Assembly: GCF_003002815.1 (NCBI RefSeq)
Contig: NZ_PVTF01000008.1
Coordinates: 496,001-560,000, forward strand
DNA from: Umezawaea tangerina
GTDB taxonomy: Bacteria > Actinomycetota > Actinomycetes > Mycobacteriales > Pseudonocardiaceae
DNA length: 64,000 nt
Direction: 5' to 3'
Shown here: in pieces, positions 52,178 to 60,930 of the stretch
Position numbering within the stretch: position 1 is the stretch's first letter
How the letters are laid out: every line of letters starts with the position of its first letter
The notes under the pieces: model-generated
The model's database searches: none
What the model was told of the DNA's origin: nothing
Seen by the model: the letters and a program-made list of their open reading frames with translations, nothing else
Made by a program: the position numbers and the translations under genes

Positions 52178-53449
52178 TCAGGGCTGGAGCATCGCGGAGA
52201 ACGAGGCCGCGGCCGTGCAGCGCGCGGAGCCCTGGCCGGGGGTCACGCAGTTGACGGCCACCACCAGCTGCTGGCCCGCGGGCACCCGCAGCCTGGTGCT
52301 GTAGGCGTAGGTCAGGTCGTGGAAGTTGGCCAGCCCGGTCTCCAGCAGCACCGTCTCGCCGATCAGCACGCGCAGGTAGCCGACGTCACCGCGCGGGTTC
52401 TGCAGCACGATGTCGCCGATCTCCAGCGCCTTGCCGCCCGGCGCCGCGTAGCCGAAGCGCTGGAACGACCCGTCGGTCGTCGGCGCCGCGAAGGTGGCGA
52501 CCCGGAAGCTCAGCGGTGACGGCGTGGGCGGGGGAGTGGTGGAGGTGATCGCGGCGGCCGAGCTCAGGTCGGCGGCGGCGTCCTGGGCCGAGCCGTTGGC
52601 CTTGTCCGCCGCGGCGTTGGCGATCGAGGCCGCGAGCGACGCGTCGGCGGCCGCACCGGAGGCCTGCTCGGAGGCGATGGACTTGATGCCGGGCGCCACG
52701 ACCGTGAACCACAGCGCGCCCAGCGCGACCGCGAGCACCAGCAGGAGCGCCAGCACGGGCAGCACCCAGCCTGGCAACAGCCGCTCTTGGACGAGCTCGC
52801 CCTTGACGGTCAGCGGTGTCCACTCGACGTCGGACTCCACCGCGGGCTCCGCGGCCAGCCGGAGCTCGAACGGGTGCGGCCGCGGCTCGCCGCGCAGGAA
52901 CCTGCGGTAGGGCCGCACCTTCACGGCCACCAGTGCGACGGTGGCCGGGTGGAGCGTGAACGACTCGCGGTTCAGCCTGATGTCGACCAGGTCGTCCTCG
53001 GGGTCGAACGGGTCGATCCCGACCCGCATCGGCGTGTTGCCCGAGTTCTCCACCGCCAGCCGGTACCGCGCGCCACGACGGCTCCTGCGCCTGGACGGCA
53101 GCAGTTCCGCGTCCAGCTCGGCGAACGCGCCGACCTCGACGACGACCTCCTCCACCGACGAGGAGTCGGGGTCCTCCCGCGACCGGACCCGCACCCCGAC
53201 GTGGTGCTGACCGGCCAGGACCGCGGTGGAGCGGGGCGGGGAGAACACCACGTCGACCTCGACGTGCCCGTCGGGCAACAGGTTCACCGCGGCCGGCGTG
53301 ACCTCGGTCCACGCGGCGGCGTCCCCGATGACGTCCACGGTGAACCGGTCGACGACGCCACCCGTGTTGTGCACCCGGATCGTGCGGCGCACCTGCTCGC
53401 CGGGGTCGACCGACAGGCTGGGGTCGCCGAGCAGCGTGGTCGTCTTCAT
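52178..53449 (-). CDS. Membrane protein with immunoglobulin-like domains, eCIS-locus associated
   Basis: The 423-residue protein has an N-terminal pair of beta-sandwich domains of the CARDB/DUF11-like sort (SVDPGEQVRRTIRVHNTGGVVDRFTVDV and VVFSPPRSTAVLAGQHHVGVRV, about 1-220), one transmembrane helix (about 232-255, PGWVLPVLALLLVLAVALGALW), an Ala-rich region with a heptad-like pattern (about 258-305), and a beta domain (about 320-423). The absence of a signal peptide suggests that the N-terminal domains face the cytoplasm. Similar genes occur beside actinobacterial eCIS operons. ATG 53449 has an unusually close GGAGG, so the start is uncertain. Function unknown. Confidence 0.7.
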   Translation of the reverse strand: MKTTTLLGDPSLSVDPGEQVRRTIRVHNTGGVVDRFTVDVIGDAAAWTEVTPAAVNLLPDGHVEVDVVFSPPRSTAVLAGQHHVGVRVRSREDPDSSSVEEVVVEVGAFAELDAELLPSRRRSRRGARYRLAVENSGNTPMRVGIDPFDPEDDLVDIRLNRESFTLHPATVALVAVKVRPYRRFLRGEPRPHPFELRLAAEPAVESDVEWTPLTVKGELVQERLLPGWVLPVLALLLVLAVALGALWFTVVAPGIKSIASEQASGAAADASLAASIANAAADKANGSAQDAAADLSSAAAITSTTPPPTPSPLSFRVATFAAPTTDGSFQRFGYAAPGGKALEIGDIVLQNPRGDVGYLRVLIGETVLLETGLANFHDLTYAYSTRLRVPAGQQLVVAVNCVTPGQGSARCTAAASFSAMLQP

Positions 53450-53590
53450 GCCTCCACTGTCGGGCCGCGGAGGCCGGTCCGGCACCCGCCATCGGCTAGT
53501 CCTTCGCGCACGACTTCCGGCCGCCGACGTGCCCGACTTCCTGGCCCTTTGGGCACGACGACCGGCCGCGCCGCGGGCACACTGGACTCC

Positions 53591-54208
53591 GTGTTGCACC
53601 TCCTCGACGACGCGCTCGGATCCCTGGTGCGGTCGGCGGTCCCCGGCGCGCTCGACGTGCGGGTGGACCCGCCGGACGCGAGCTGGGCGCGGTCCGGCGA
53701 GGCCGACGTGGTGGGCCTGTTCCTGCACCGCGTCGTCGAGGACGTGGACGCCCGCGCGGCCTCCTGGACGGACGACGTGGACGACCACGGCCGGGTCACG
53801 GCGCGCACCGCGCCCCGGCGCCGGTACCGCTGCTGCTACCTGCTGACCGCGTGGTGCGGCGACCGGCGCGCGGAGCACGCGCTGCTCGGTGCCGTGCTGG
53901 AGGCGCTAGCCGCGCACGTCCGCGTGCCGGACGCGCACCTGCCCGACCTCCTGCGTGACCCCGCTACCCCGGTGGAGCTCGACGTGGCCCACCCGGCGCT
54001 GCCGTCGGTGACGGCCGAGACGTGGTCCGCGCTGGGCGTCGCCCCGCGCGCGCACCTCGACGTGGTGCTCACCGCCACCGCGACCCCGGCGCGCACGTCC
54101 GTCGCCGCGCCGCCCGCCGTGGTGGACCTGGGGGTGCGGCGCGACGCCGACGTCCCGGCACCACGGCGGAACACCCCGCCCCCGCCCAGTCGACGCATCC
54201 GGGAGTGA
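53591..54208 (+). CDS. DUF4255 (Pvc16/Afp16-like) injection-system terminator protein
   Basis: The 205-residue protein matches the DUF4255 family: LHLLDDALGSLVRSAVP at the start, YRCCYLLTAWCGDRRAEHALLGAVLEAL in the middle, and a C-terminal Pro/Arg tail. In PVC and Afp particles this protein caps the tube and sheath and sets length. GTG 53591 starts it. It is on the plus strand with the PAAR gene (54211), convergent with the baseplate genes. Two basic hydrophilic ends suit an assembly protein. Confidence 0.85.
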   Translation: MLHLLDDALGSLVRSAVPGALDVRVDPPDASWARSGEADVVGLFLHRVVEDVDARAASWTDDVDDHGRVTARTAPRRRYRCCYLLTAWCGDRRAEHALLGAVLEALAAHVRVPDAHLPDLLRDPATPVELDVAHPALPSVTAETWSALGVAPRAHLDVVLTATATPARTSVAAPPAVVDLGVRRDADVPAPRRNTPPPPSRRIRE

Positions 54209-54210
54209 CC

Positions 54211-54606
54211 GTGGGAAAACCCGCCGCCAAGATGGGCGACCAGGTCGTGGGCACCGACGTGCACGTCGTGCTCGTCCCGTCCCCCGGTGGACCGGTGCCG
54301 ACCCCGATGTCGTTGCCGTTCAGCGGGAAGATCGTCGGCGGGTGCTGCGCGACGGTGCTCGTCGGCGGCAGGCCCGCCGCCACCGCGGGATCCACCGCCG
54401 TCAACGCGCCACCGCACGTGCCGCCGTCCGGCAGCTTCAGCGCGCCGCCCACCAACCGCGGCACGGTCCTGGGCGGCAGCCCCACCGTGCTCATCGGCGG
54501 CAAGCCCGCCGCCCGCGTCGGCGACCGGGTGATGACGTGCAACGACCCGGCGCCGCTGCCCAACGGGGTGGTCCAGGGCGGCGGCACCGTCCTCATCGGA
54601 CCGTGA
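54211..54606 (+). CDS. PAAR domain spike-tip protein
   Basis: The 131-residue protein is built from PAAR repeats: AAKMGDQVVG, PTPMSLPFSGKIVGGCCATVLVGGRPAATAG, TVLGGSPTVLIGGKPAARVGDRVMTC and GTVLIGP. PAAR proteins sharpen the tip of a VgrG-like spike; the matching spike is at 59050. GTG 54211 with GGGAG five bases before it is the preferred start; GTG 54205 overlaps the previous stop. It ends seven bases before the convergent gpI-like gene. Confidence 0.93.
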   Translation: MGKPAAKMGDQVVGTDVHVVLVPSPGGPVPTPMSLPFSGKIVGGCCATVLVGGRPAATAGSTAVNAPPHVPPSGSFSAPPTNRGTVLGGSPTVLIGGKPAARVGDRVMTCNDPAPLPNGVVQGGGTVLIGP

Positions 54607-54613
54607 CGGCCGA

Positions 54614-55165
54614 TCAGTCCAGAGTGGACTCGACGAGCTCGACGCGGTGCGGGACGTGCGCGGGCTTGACCTGACCCAGCACGTCCTCCAGCTCGGCCAG
54701 CTCGTGGTCGGTCATCGTGCCCCGCACGACGCGGACGAGCAGCACCGGGTGGCCCGATCCGACGGGCCGCGCCCCGTCGGGGGAGGACGACCAGGCCACG
54801 CCGCCGCTGTCCACCACGCGTGCCCGGCCGTCGGTGAGCAGGTCGAGGTGCCACTGCAGGCCCGCCCGCGTGCCCCGGACCCGGTGCAGCTCGACGGCGT
54901 GCCCGATCGCGGCCCGCCTGGTCTCGGTGGACCAGTCGCCGTGCAGCGCGATGCCGACCCACGCGGCCAGCCAGTCCAGGAAGTCCTCGGGTGCCAGCCG
55001 CGGGTCCAGGTAGGCGTCCAGGCAGTCCAGGACGGCGAAGACCGGTGCCAGCACGTCGTCCAGCGCCCCGGTCAGCAGGCACGTGGCGGGATCCTCCTGG
55101 AACACCGCCGGCATCAGCCCGGCCAGCGGGAACGGGGTGGCCAGGTCCGGCACGAGTCCCCTCAC
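54614..55165 (-). CDS. Phage tail protein I-like baseplate component
   Basis: The 183-residue protein resembles the P2 gpI/TIGR02242 tail proteins: PFPLAGLMPAVFQEDP near the start, LDCLDAYLDPRLAPEDFLDWLAAWVGIALHGDW (in fragments), and RRAAIGHAVELHRVRGTRAGLQWHL. In phage P2 and Afp these proteins form part of the baseplate periphery. It is the last minus-strand gene of the injection operon that begins right of the window. GTG 55165 follows GAGGGGAA. Confidence 0.85.
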   Translation of the reverse strand: MRGLVPDLATPFPLAGLMPAVFQEDPATCLLTGALDDVLAPVFAVLDCLDAYLDPRLAPEDFLDWLAAWVGIALHGDWSTETRRAAIGHAVELHRVRGTRAGLQWHLDLLTDGRARVVDSGGVAWSSSPDGARPVGSGHPVLLVRVVRGTMTDHELAELEDVLGQVKPAHVPHRVELVESTLD

Positions 55166-55196
55166 GCGATCACTTCCCCTCGTCCGGCACGGGCGC

Positions 55197-56675
55197 TCAG
55201 CCCACGCCGAAGAACTCGACCTCGGTGAGGGCGACGTCCTGCGCGCCCTCGCTCTCGAACACCTGCAGCACCTGCACCCTGACCACCTTCGCGGCCAGCC
55301 CGTTGGTCAGGGCGATCTCCTGCGGTTCCGGGGTGTCGGTCAGGGTGACGGTGTCCGACTTCTCGTTGGAGTAGGCGAACAGCAGGATCGACGGCCGGTC
55401 GTGCGCCACGAACGCGTCGCTCGCGCCGCTGGTGACGATCACCTTGGCGAGCGCGGTGACCTTGCCGAGGTCCACCGACACGGCGGGCTGCACACCCCCG
55501 CCGCGCTGCCACCCCGCGGCCCAGTAGGTGTTCTTGAACTGGTCGAAGGCGGCCTTCGCCGGGTGTCCTTCCAGTTCGGTGTCGGTCGGCGCGATGCCGG
55601 TGGGGCGCACCGGGCTCAACGCGGTCCCCAGCACGGCGGTCGCGGCGGTGCCGACACCGCGTGCCTTGTCCAGGACGAACGTGCGCAGGGGCGGGTAGAC
55701 GCCGACGACCAGGCCGGACACCAGCACCACGACCACGGTGTAGCGGCGGACGAACGTGCCGATCCTCCGTGCCGGTCGCCGTCGTCCCGCCGTGCCCGCC
55801 TTCGGCCGCTTGGCCGCCGGGACGACCTTGGGGCCGCGCCGGGGTGCCAGGCGGCGCCACCACGGCGTGCGGACGACCGCGGCGGAGCGCAGCGACTCGC
55901 CGCACCGCCCGCAGAACTTGCGGGTCGCCGCGTTGCCCTCGCCGCACTCGCCGCAGATCAGGTCGCCGGGGCGGACCGCACGGGTCGAGGGGACCCGGCG
56001 GACGGGCTTGGGCGCGGGGCGGGCCTCCTGGGGAAGGACCTCCTCGGTCGTGTGCCCGGCGTCCGGTTCGGCCACGTCCACCGCCGCGATCAACGCGCTG
56101 CCCACGGGGTCGAGCGCGGTTCTCGGGGCGGGTGGAGGCGGCGGTGGTGGTGGCGGAGGAGGTGGTGGCGCACCGAACCCGGTTGGCGGTGGAGGCGGTG
56201 GAGGCGGTGGTGCGGCCGACCTGCCAGGGGGTGGTGGTGGCGGAGGTGGTGGCGGCACAGCGGATCCGCCAGGCGGCGGCGGGGGAGGTGGCGGCGGTGG
56301 GGGCGGTGGAGGAGGAGGCGGTGGCGGTGGCGGTGGGGGAGGCGGCGGACCGTTCCCCGGCGCCGCGAAGCCCGCCGGGGCGGTTCCACCGGCGGAAGCC
56401 GTTCCGCCGGAACGCTCCTGGTCGACGGGCACACCGTCCACAGTGGTCGGTGGGCCCGTGATCGTCGTGGCCAGCCGTTGCAGCCAGCCCACCCGTTCCG
56501 GCGCGTCCTGCTCGACCACCGGGACCACGACGGGCGCGGGCGTCGGAGCGGACCGTTCGCCGGTCCACTCCAGGAACTGCCCGCACGACCCGCAGAAGGA
56601 GTCCATGTCCTTGTTGCGCTGCCCGCACTCCCGGCACACGATCACGGCCGGTCCCCCTCTCCCGTTCGATGCCAT
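55197..56675 (-). CDS. Zinc-ribbon/poly-proline/transmembrane/discoidin protein of the eCIS locus
   Basis: The 492-residue protein has an N-terminal zinc ribbon (CREC...CGSC, about 14-32), proline runs of about 26, 10, 9 and 13 residues (about 109-190), a second zinc ribbon (CGEC...CGRC, about 243-261), a basic linker, one transmembrane helix (about 312-330, YTVVVVLVSGLVVGVYPPL) and a C-terminal discoidin/F5-8-like domain (about 350-492, WAAGWQRGGGVQPAVSVDLG, SILLFAYSNE). The ribbons would face the cytoplasm and the discoidin the outside. GTG 56645 with a strong ribosome-binding site is an alternative start. Its location among baseplate genes suggests it links the particle to the membrane, as has been proposed for CisA in Streptomyces. 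Confidence 0.75.
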   Translation of the reverse strand: MASNGRGGPAVIVCRECGQRNKDMDSFCGSCGQFLEWTGERSAPTPAPVVVPVVEQDAPERVGWLQRLATTITGPPTTVDGVPVDQERSGGTASAGGTAPAGFAAPGNGPPPPPPPPPPPPPPPPPPPPPPPPPPGGSAVPPPPPPPPPPGRSAAPPPPPPPPPTGFGAPPPPPPPPPPPPPAPRTALDPVGSALIAAVDVAEPDAGHTTEEVLPQEARPAPKPVRRVPSTRAVRPGDLICGECGEGNAATRKFCGRCGESLRSAAVVRTPWWRRLAPRRGPKVVPAAKRPKAGTAGRRRPARRIGTFVRRYTVVVVLVSGLVVGVYPPLRTFVLDKARGVGTAATAVLGTALSPVRPTGIAPTDTELEGHPAKAAFDQFKNTYWAAGWQRGGGVQPAVSVDLGKVTALAKVIVTSGASDAFVAHDRPSILLFAYSNEKSDTVTLTDTPEPQEIALTNGLAAKVVRVQVLQVFESEGAQDVALTEVEFFGVG

Positions 56676-58633
56676 CAGCGGGTCTCCACCCGCACCTGGT
56701 GGTCGAAGGAGAACACCAGGCTGTGCGGGTCCAGGTCGATCCGCGCCGCCTCCTGCCCGCGTTCCCCCGTGACGGGGTTGGCGCTGTAGAGCCGGACGTC
56801 CTCCACGAGATCCACCCCCGCCACTTGTTGCAGCACGGCGTGCAGCTCACCCGCCCGCACCGAGCGGCCGAACGGCCAGCCCGCGCCGTCCGGTCCGCCG
56901 CCCGGCAGCGGGTTGAGGTGGACCGACAGCGCCCGCACCGCCTCCGCCCTGACCTCGGCGGTCCGGGCCCCGCGGCGGGCGACCAGCCGCGCCACCACGG
57001 TCACGCCCCGGTAGCGCGGCGGTTCGACGAGCACCGTGGTGCCCACCAGCCGCACCCGATCGAGGTGGTCGGCCACCGTGGCCAGCACGGCGTCGGGCGG
57101 CACCAGGTCGGCCAGCCGGACGCGGCCGTCGTCGCCGATCGCGGCCGACGGCACCACCAGCACCTTCACCGTGCCGGGCGGCAGGTCGGGGCCGGACGCG
57201 GGCACGCAGCGGACGCGGGCTACCTCGGGGACCGCCTCGCGGGCCAGCACCTCGTAGTCCTGGGCGGTGACCGCGCGGTCCCTGGTGCGCAGCGCGAGCC
57301 CGCCCCGGTCACGGGCCTGCTCCACCGTCTCGGCGTCCTTGCCCCCGGTCGCGGGCCGGACGTTCTCCACGTCGGCCACGAACGGGATCGACGTCCGCAG
57401 CGTGCGGATGGTCCTGGCCGCGACGTTGCCGAGCGCGCCACCCCCGGTCGCGTACCGGCGCACGCGCAGCGTGGCACCGTGCGGGGGGACGGCGCCATGC
57501 CTGCGCAGCGTCCCGTCCGCGAGCCGCACCACCGGCCCCAGCGAGATCTCGCCCTGTGCCGCGTCCAGGACGAAGTGCCGGTCGTCGGGGCCGCTGGCGG
57601 CGAAGTGCTCGACCCTGGTCCACACGTCCCAGCCGGTGTCCGACTCGACCTCCAGCACGACCTCGCCCGCGCCCGCGAGCACCGGGCGTTCGGCGAGCAC
57701 GAACACCTGGCCCGCGACGCCTTCGGCGGCGTCGAGCACTTCGAGGTCCACGACCTCGGCGTTGACCGCCGACCCGCTCACCCCGACCGTGCACGCCGAG
57801 ATCCGGTGCACCGTCGGCGAGGCGTGGTAGGTGGCCTGGCCCTCGCGGTGCGCCACGACCCTGGCCCGCAGCCAGGCCGCCCGCTGCCCGTCGAGCAGGC
57901 TCGTCCGGTGACCCGCCGGGACGTCGAGCACGACCGCGCCCGCCGTGCTGAGCCCACCGGTCCCGTCGTGCAGCACCCGGCACGGCAGCCACCCCTCGCC
58001 GTCGTGGGCCTCCCACACCAGCGGCGGGTCCGTCGGGTCGACGCCGACGCCGTCGAGGTCGCCCTCGACCTCGACGCGCACCGCGCACCGGGGGACGGCG
58101 GTGTCCAGCCCCAGCAGCAGGTGGTCGCCGTCACCGGGGACCGCGCCGAAGACCGCGACCGGCAGACCGGTGCGCAGGGCGGACGTCCGGTCCTCACTTG
58201 TGTCCTCCGTGGACGTTCCGACCCGCACCGCGGCGAGCTCGCAGGGCAGCGCCACGCAGTCGTCCTCGGTGGTGAACACGATCGACTCGGCGGTCTCGGT
58301 CCTGGTCGTGCCGGTCGTGGTGCCCGACGGCACGACCAGCGCGGTCGTGGCGGGCGCCGAGAGCCAGAACGTCACGTCGGTCCGCGCCGGGGTCGGCGGG
58401 AAAAGTCGCACCCCGATGAGGTCGAGGAACTTCACGTGCAGCCGGTCCGGCACGCGGTTGAGCCGGTACACCAGCTGGTCGACCATGAACGCGAAAGTCT
58501 CGATCAGCGTCACACCGGGGTCGGACGGGTGCTGGTCGTCCCACTGGGGGAACCGGCCGCGCACCATGCGGTGCGCGTCCTCGACCAGGTCGGCGAAGCG
58601 GCGGGTGTCGAGATCGGGCGCGGGGAGCGCCAT
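56675..58633 (-). CDS. Baseplate wedge protein, gpJ/Pvc11-12-like
   Basis: The 652-residue protein has the gpJ-like N-terminus FADLVEDAHRMVRGRFPQWDDQHPSDPGVTLIETFAFMVDQLVYRLNRV (only parts shown) and a C-terminal segment LREA-type ALRTRDRAVTAQDYEVLAREAVPEVARVRC, the baseplate wedge core. The insert between is larger than in phage P2, as in Afp12/Pvc12. It follows the gp25 gene with stops and starts separated by one base, so the order is translationally coupled. It connects the central spike hub to the outer ring. Confidence 0.92.
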   Translation of the reverse strand: MALPAPDLDTRRFADLVEDAHRMVRGRFPQWDDQHPSDPGVTLIETFAFMVDQLVYRLNRVPDRLHVKFLDLIGVRLFPPTPARTDVTFWLSAPATTALVVPSGTTTGTTRTETAESIVFTTEDDCVALPCELAAVRVGTSTEDTSEDRTSALRTGLPVAVFGAVPGDGDHLLLGLDTAVPRCAVRVEVEGDLDGVGVDPTDPPLVWEAHDGEGWLPCRVLHDGTGGLSTAGAVVLDVPAGHRTSLLDGQRAAWLRARVVAHREGQATYHASPTVHRISACTVGVSGSAVNAEVVDLEVLDAAEGVAGQVFVLAERPVLAGAGEVVLEVESDTGWDVWTRVEHFAASGPDDRHFVLDAAQGEISLGPVVRLADGTLRRHGAVPPHGATLRVRRYATGGGALGNVAARTIRTLRTSIPFVADVENVRPATGGKDAETVEQARDRGGLALRTRDRAVTAQDYEVLAREAVPEVARVRCVPASGPDLPPGTVKVLVVPSAAIGDDGRVRLADLVPPDAVLATVADHLDRVRLVGTTVLVEPPRYRGVTVVARLVARRGARTAEVRAEAVRALSVHLNPLPGGGPDGAGWPFGRSVRAGELHAVLQQVAGVDLVEDVRLYSANPVTGERGQEAARIDLDPHSLVFSFDHQVRVETR

Positions 58634-58634
58634 C

Positions 58635-59039
58635 TCAGTCCTCCTCGTCGTCGGGCAGGCCGTGGAAGGGGAAGACGAGGTTGCCCCGGTCGTCGGTGTC
58701 CACGACGGTGTAGTCGATGTCGATCAACAACAGGCTCCGGCGCTCCGGGGCGGGCTCGACCCGCACGCGCTCGATCCGCGCCCGCGGCTCCCACCGGGTC
58801 AGCGCGCGCTCGACCTCTGCGGCCAGCTCGGCGCGCACCTCGGTGGTCGGCGGCTGGAACACGAAGTCCCGCAACCGGGACCCGAAGTCCGGGCGCATCC
58901 GGCGTTCACCGGGGTAGGTGGTGAGGATCAGCCGCATCGACTGCTCCAGCTTCGTCGTCCCGGACGCGAGGCCGAAGCCCCCGGTGGCGGAAAGCCCCAC
59001 CGGGAACCCCCAGCCCGTGCCGATGGTGTCCGTGCGCAC
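58635..59039 (-). CDS. gp25-like baseplate protein (Pvc9/Afp9 type)
   Basis: The 134-residue protein has the T4 gp25 pattern: SMRLILTTYPGERRMRPDFGSRLRDFVFQP (initial helix and EPR-like core, parts only) followed by RIERVRVEPAPERRSLLLIDIDYTV. gp25-like proteins nucleate sheath assembly on the baseplate. GTG 59039 follows AGGAGG by six bases. Tightly packed between the spike gene (59050) and the gpJ-like gene (58633). Confidence 0.92.
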   Translation of the reverse strand: MRTDTIGTGWGFPVGLSATGGFGLASGTTKLEQSMRLILTTYPGERRMRPDFGSRLRDFVFQPPTTEVRAELAAEVERALTRWEPRARIERVRVEPAPERRSLLLIDIDYTVVDTDDRGNLVFPFHGLPDDEED

Positions 59040-59049
59040 CCCGGCCCTC

Positions 59050-60930
59050 CTAGTTCAGCTTGATCGGATGTCCCTTGATCTCCACGGGGCCGCTGCTCTC
59101 GATCTTGACCGAGGCCTTGCCCGTGAGGTTGAGCCGAGCGCCGCCGCCGACGTTCACCTCGCCGCCCGCACCCGCGGTCACGTTGACCTTGCCGCCCTTG
59201 CCGCTGACGACGTCGATCACGCCGCGGTCGCCGCACTGGATGGTGAGCTTCCCCGGCTTCGCGGGTCTGCCGCCCGACGGCGCGGGGGCGCAGCGCAGCG
59301 TCACGGTCCCGGCGACCTGGTCCACCACCAGCGCCAGGTCCGCGCCCGCGGTGCCCAGCACGAAGTCCGAGGCCACCGTCGAGGGTTTCGAGCCCGGTCC
59401 CTGCTCGTCGTGGAACGCGAGCCGGTTGCCGGTCGGCGTGACGATCCCGCGCCGCACCACCGAGGCCGCCGACCCGCTCCGCTTGACCGGTGGACCACCG
59501 AGGTCGTGCGTGGCCCGGTCGTCGTACAGGCCGCCGAGCACGTACGGCCGCCTCGGGTCGCCGAACTCGAACGCCACGAGCACCTGGTCGCCGACCGCGG
59601 GCTGGAGGACGGCACCCCCGCGCGTGCCCGCGCCGGGGTGGGCCACCACCGCCCAGCCGGTCTCGAACTGCGGCGACAGCCACGGCAGCGTGAGGCGCAC
59701 CCGGCCCTTGCCGTCCGGGTCGCCGACGTTGCTCACGATCCCGCACACCACACCGGGGATCGGCGCGGTCGTCGGCGTGCCGCCGCCCAGTGCCAGCAGG
59801 GACCGGGTGTTGGCGCCGCTGATCTCGAAGGCGGTCTTGTAGCGCCCGGCGGTGAAGCGGTGGGTGGTCCTGGTGAGCACCCACCGCCCGCGGAACGGTC
59901 CGCCCACCCCGTCGACGTCGACGGCGACGCCGGGGAGCAGGCGGGGGTCGCCCAGTGCCTCGCCCTCGGCCTCGGCCACCGTGGACCCGAGCCGTCGTGC
60001 GGCGCCCTGCGCGACCTCGCGGGCGGCGGTGTCGGCGGCGGCGCCGTGGGCGACGGGGGCGCTGGTCACCACGAGCCCCGCGGCCACCGGGTCGGGACCG
60101 AAGCCGCGCCCGGCCGCGGCGGGCTTGGGGCCCGCGGCGCGGGGCTGGAACGGCCGCGACAGAGCGGCGGGATCCGCGTCGTCGAGGCGGGTGTTCCCGG
60201 CCGCCGTGTCGACGACGGCCGCGACCGCCTTGGCCCGGCGGGGATCCCAGACCCTCACCTCGGTCTGCGGTGCGAGGTTGCCCGCGGTGACCCGCGGGGC
60301 GAACCGCAGCAGCGTCGTGGGGAACGACAGCCCCACCGCCTTGGCGGACCGCGCGGACACCGGGCGGGTGAAGCGGAACTTGCCGTCCACCACACCGAAC
60401 TCGAAGCCGATGGCGTCCGCCCGCGACCGCAGGAACTCCCAGTCGGTCTGGTTGACCTGCCCGACGTGCTCGTGCGCGGTCGTGGTCTGGTCGACCACGC
60501 CGATCGCGAGCCCGTGTTCGCGGGCGATCTTCTTCGCGATGTCGGAGTCCTTGGCGTTGAGGAAGGTCCGGGTCCGCCGAGCCCGTTGCAGGCGGTGGTC
60601 GCGGGTGTAGCCGCGCACGGTCGTGCTGCTGCACGAGCCGTAGTCGCCCTCGATCGCGGTGATCTCGCCGACGACGAGGTCCGCCGCGGTCTTGTCGGCG
60701 ACCCCGGCCGACGCCAGTGCGACCTGCGTGCCGATAGCCAGGCCCGCGCGGTCGAGCACCGAGCCGTCCGGGTCGGCGAAGGTGATCTCGAACATGTCCG
60801 GCAGGTGCGCGTGCAGGTCCACCACGACGTTCTCGACCAGGTCCTCGACGGACCCGGCCAGCGGGGTCGAGCGCGGGCCGACCAGGATCCGGGGCGTGAC
60901 CTCGACGAACGCGGGCTGGGGCTTGGTCAC
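59050..60930 (-). CDS. VgrG-like spike protein (phage late control D + gp5 fusion, Pvc8-like)
   Basis: The 626-residue protein combines a gp27-like hub (about 1-370, with TARREV-like segments and FLNAKDSDIAKKIAREHGLAIGV) and a gp5-like OB domain plus beta-helix spike (about 380-626, GIVSNVGDPDGKGRVRLTLPWLSPQFETGWA in fragments, and a C-terminal GGKVNVTAGAGGEVNVGG series). This forms the trimeric central spike onto which the PAAR tip binds. GTG 60930 overlaps the stop of the tube-binding gene. No effector extension is seen at the C-terminus (ends IKLN). Confidence 0.92.
   Translation of the reverse strand: MTKPQPAFVEVTPRILVGPRSTPLAGSVEDLVENVVVDLHAHLPDMFEITFADPDGSVLDRAGLAIGTQVALASAGVADKTAADLVVGEITAIEGDYGSCSSTTVRGYTRDHRLQRARRTRTFLNAKDSDIAKKIAREHGLAIGVVDQTTTAHEHVGQVNQTDWEFLRSRADAIGFEFGVVDGKFRFTRPVSARSAKAVGLSFPTTLLRFAPRVTAGNLAPQTEVRVWDPRRAKAVAAVVDTAAGNTRLDDADPAALSRPFQPRAAGPKPAAAGRGFGPDPVAAGLVVTSAPVAHGAAADTAAREVAQGAARRLGSTVAEAEGEALGDPRLLPGVAVDVDGVGGPFRGRWVLTRTTHRFTAGRYKTAFEISGANTRSLLALGGGTPTTAPIPGVVCGIVSNVGDPDGKGRVRLTLPWLSPQFETGWAVVAHPGAGTRGGAVLQPAVGDQVLVAFEFGDPRRPYVLGGLYDDRATHDLGGPPVKRSGSAASVVRRGIVTPTGNRLAFHDEQGPGSKPSTVASDFVLGTAGADLALVVDQVAGTVTLRCAPAPSGGRPAKPGKLTIQCGDRGVIDVVSGKGGKVNVTAGAGGEVNVGGGARLNLTGKASVKIESSGPVEIKGHPIKLN

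Noticed and set aside
56130-56345. GGT/GGC/GGA-rich tract as a repeat element
   Set aside because: On the minus strand it encodes the proline runs of the zinc-ribbon protein at 55197-56675.
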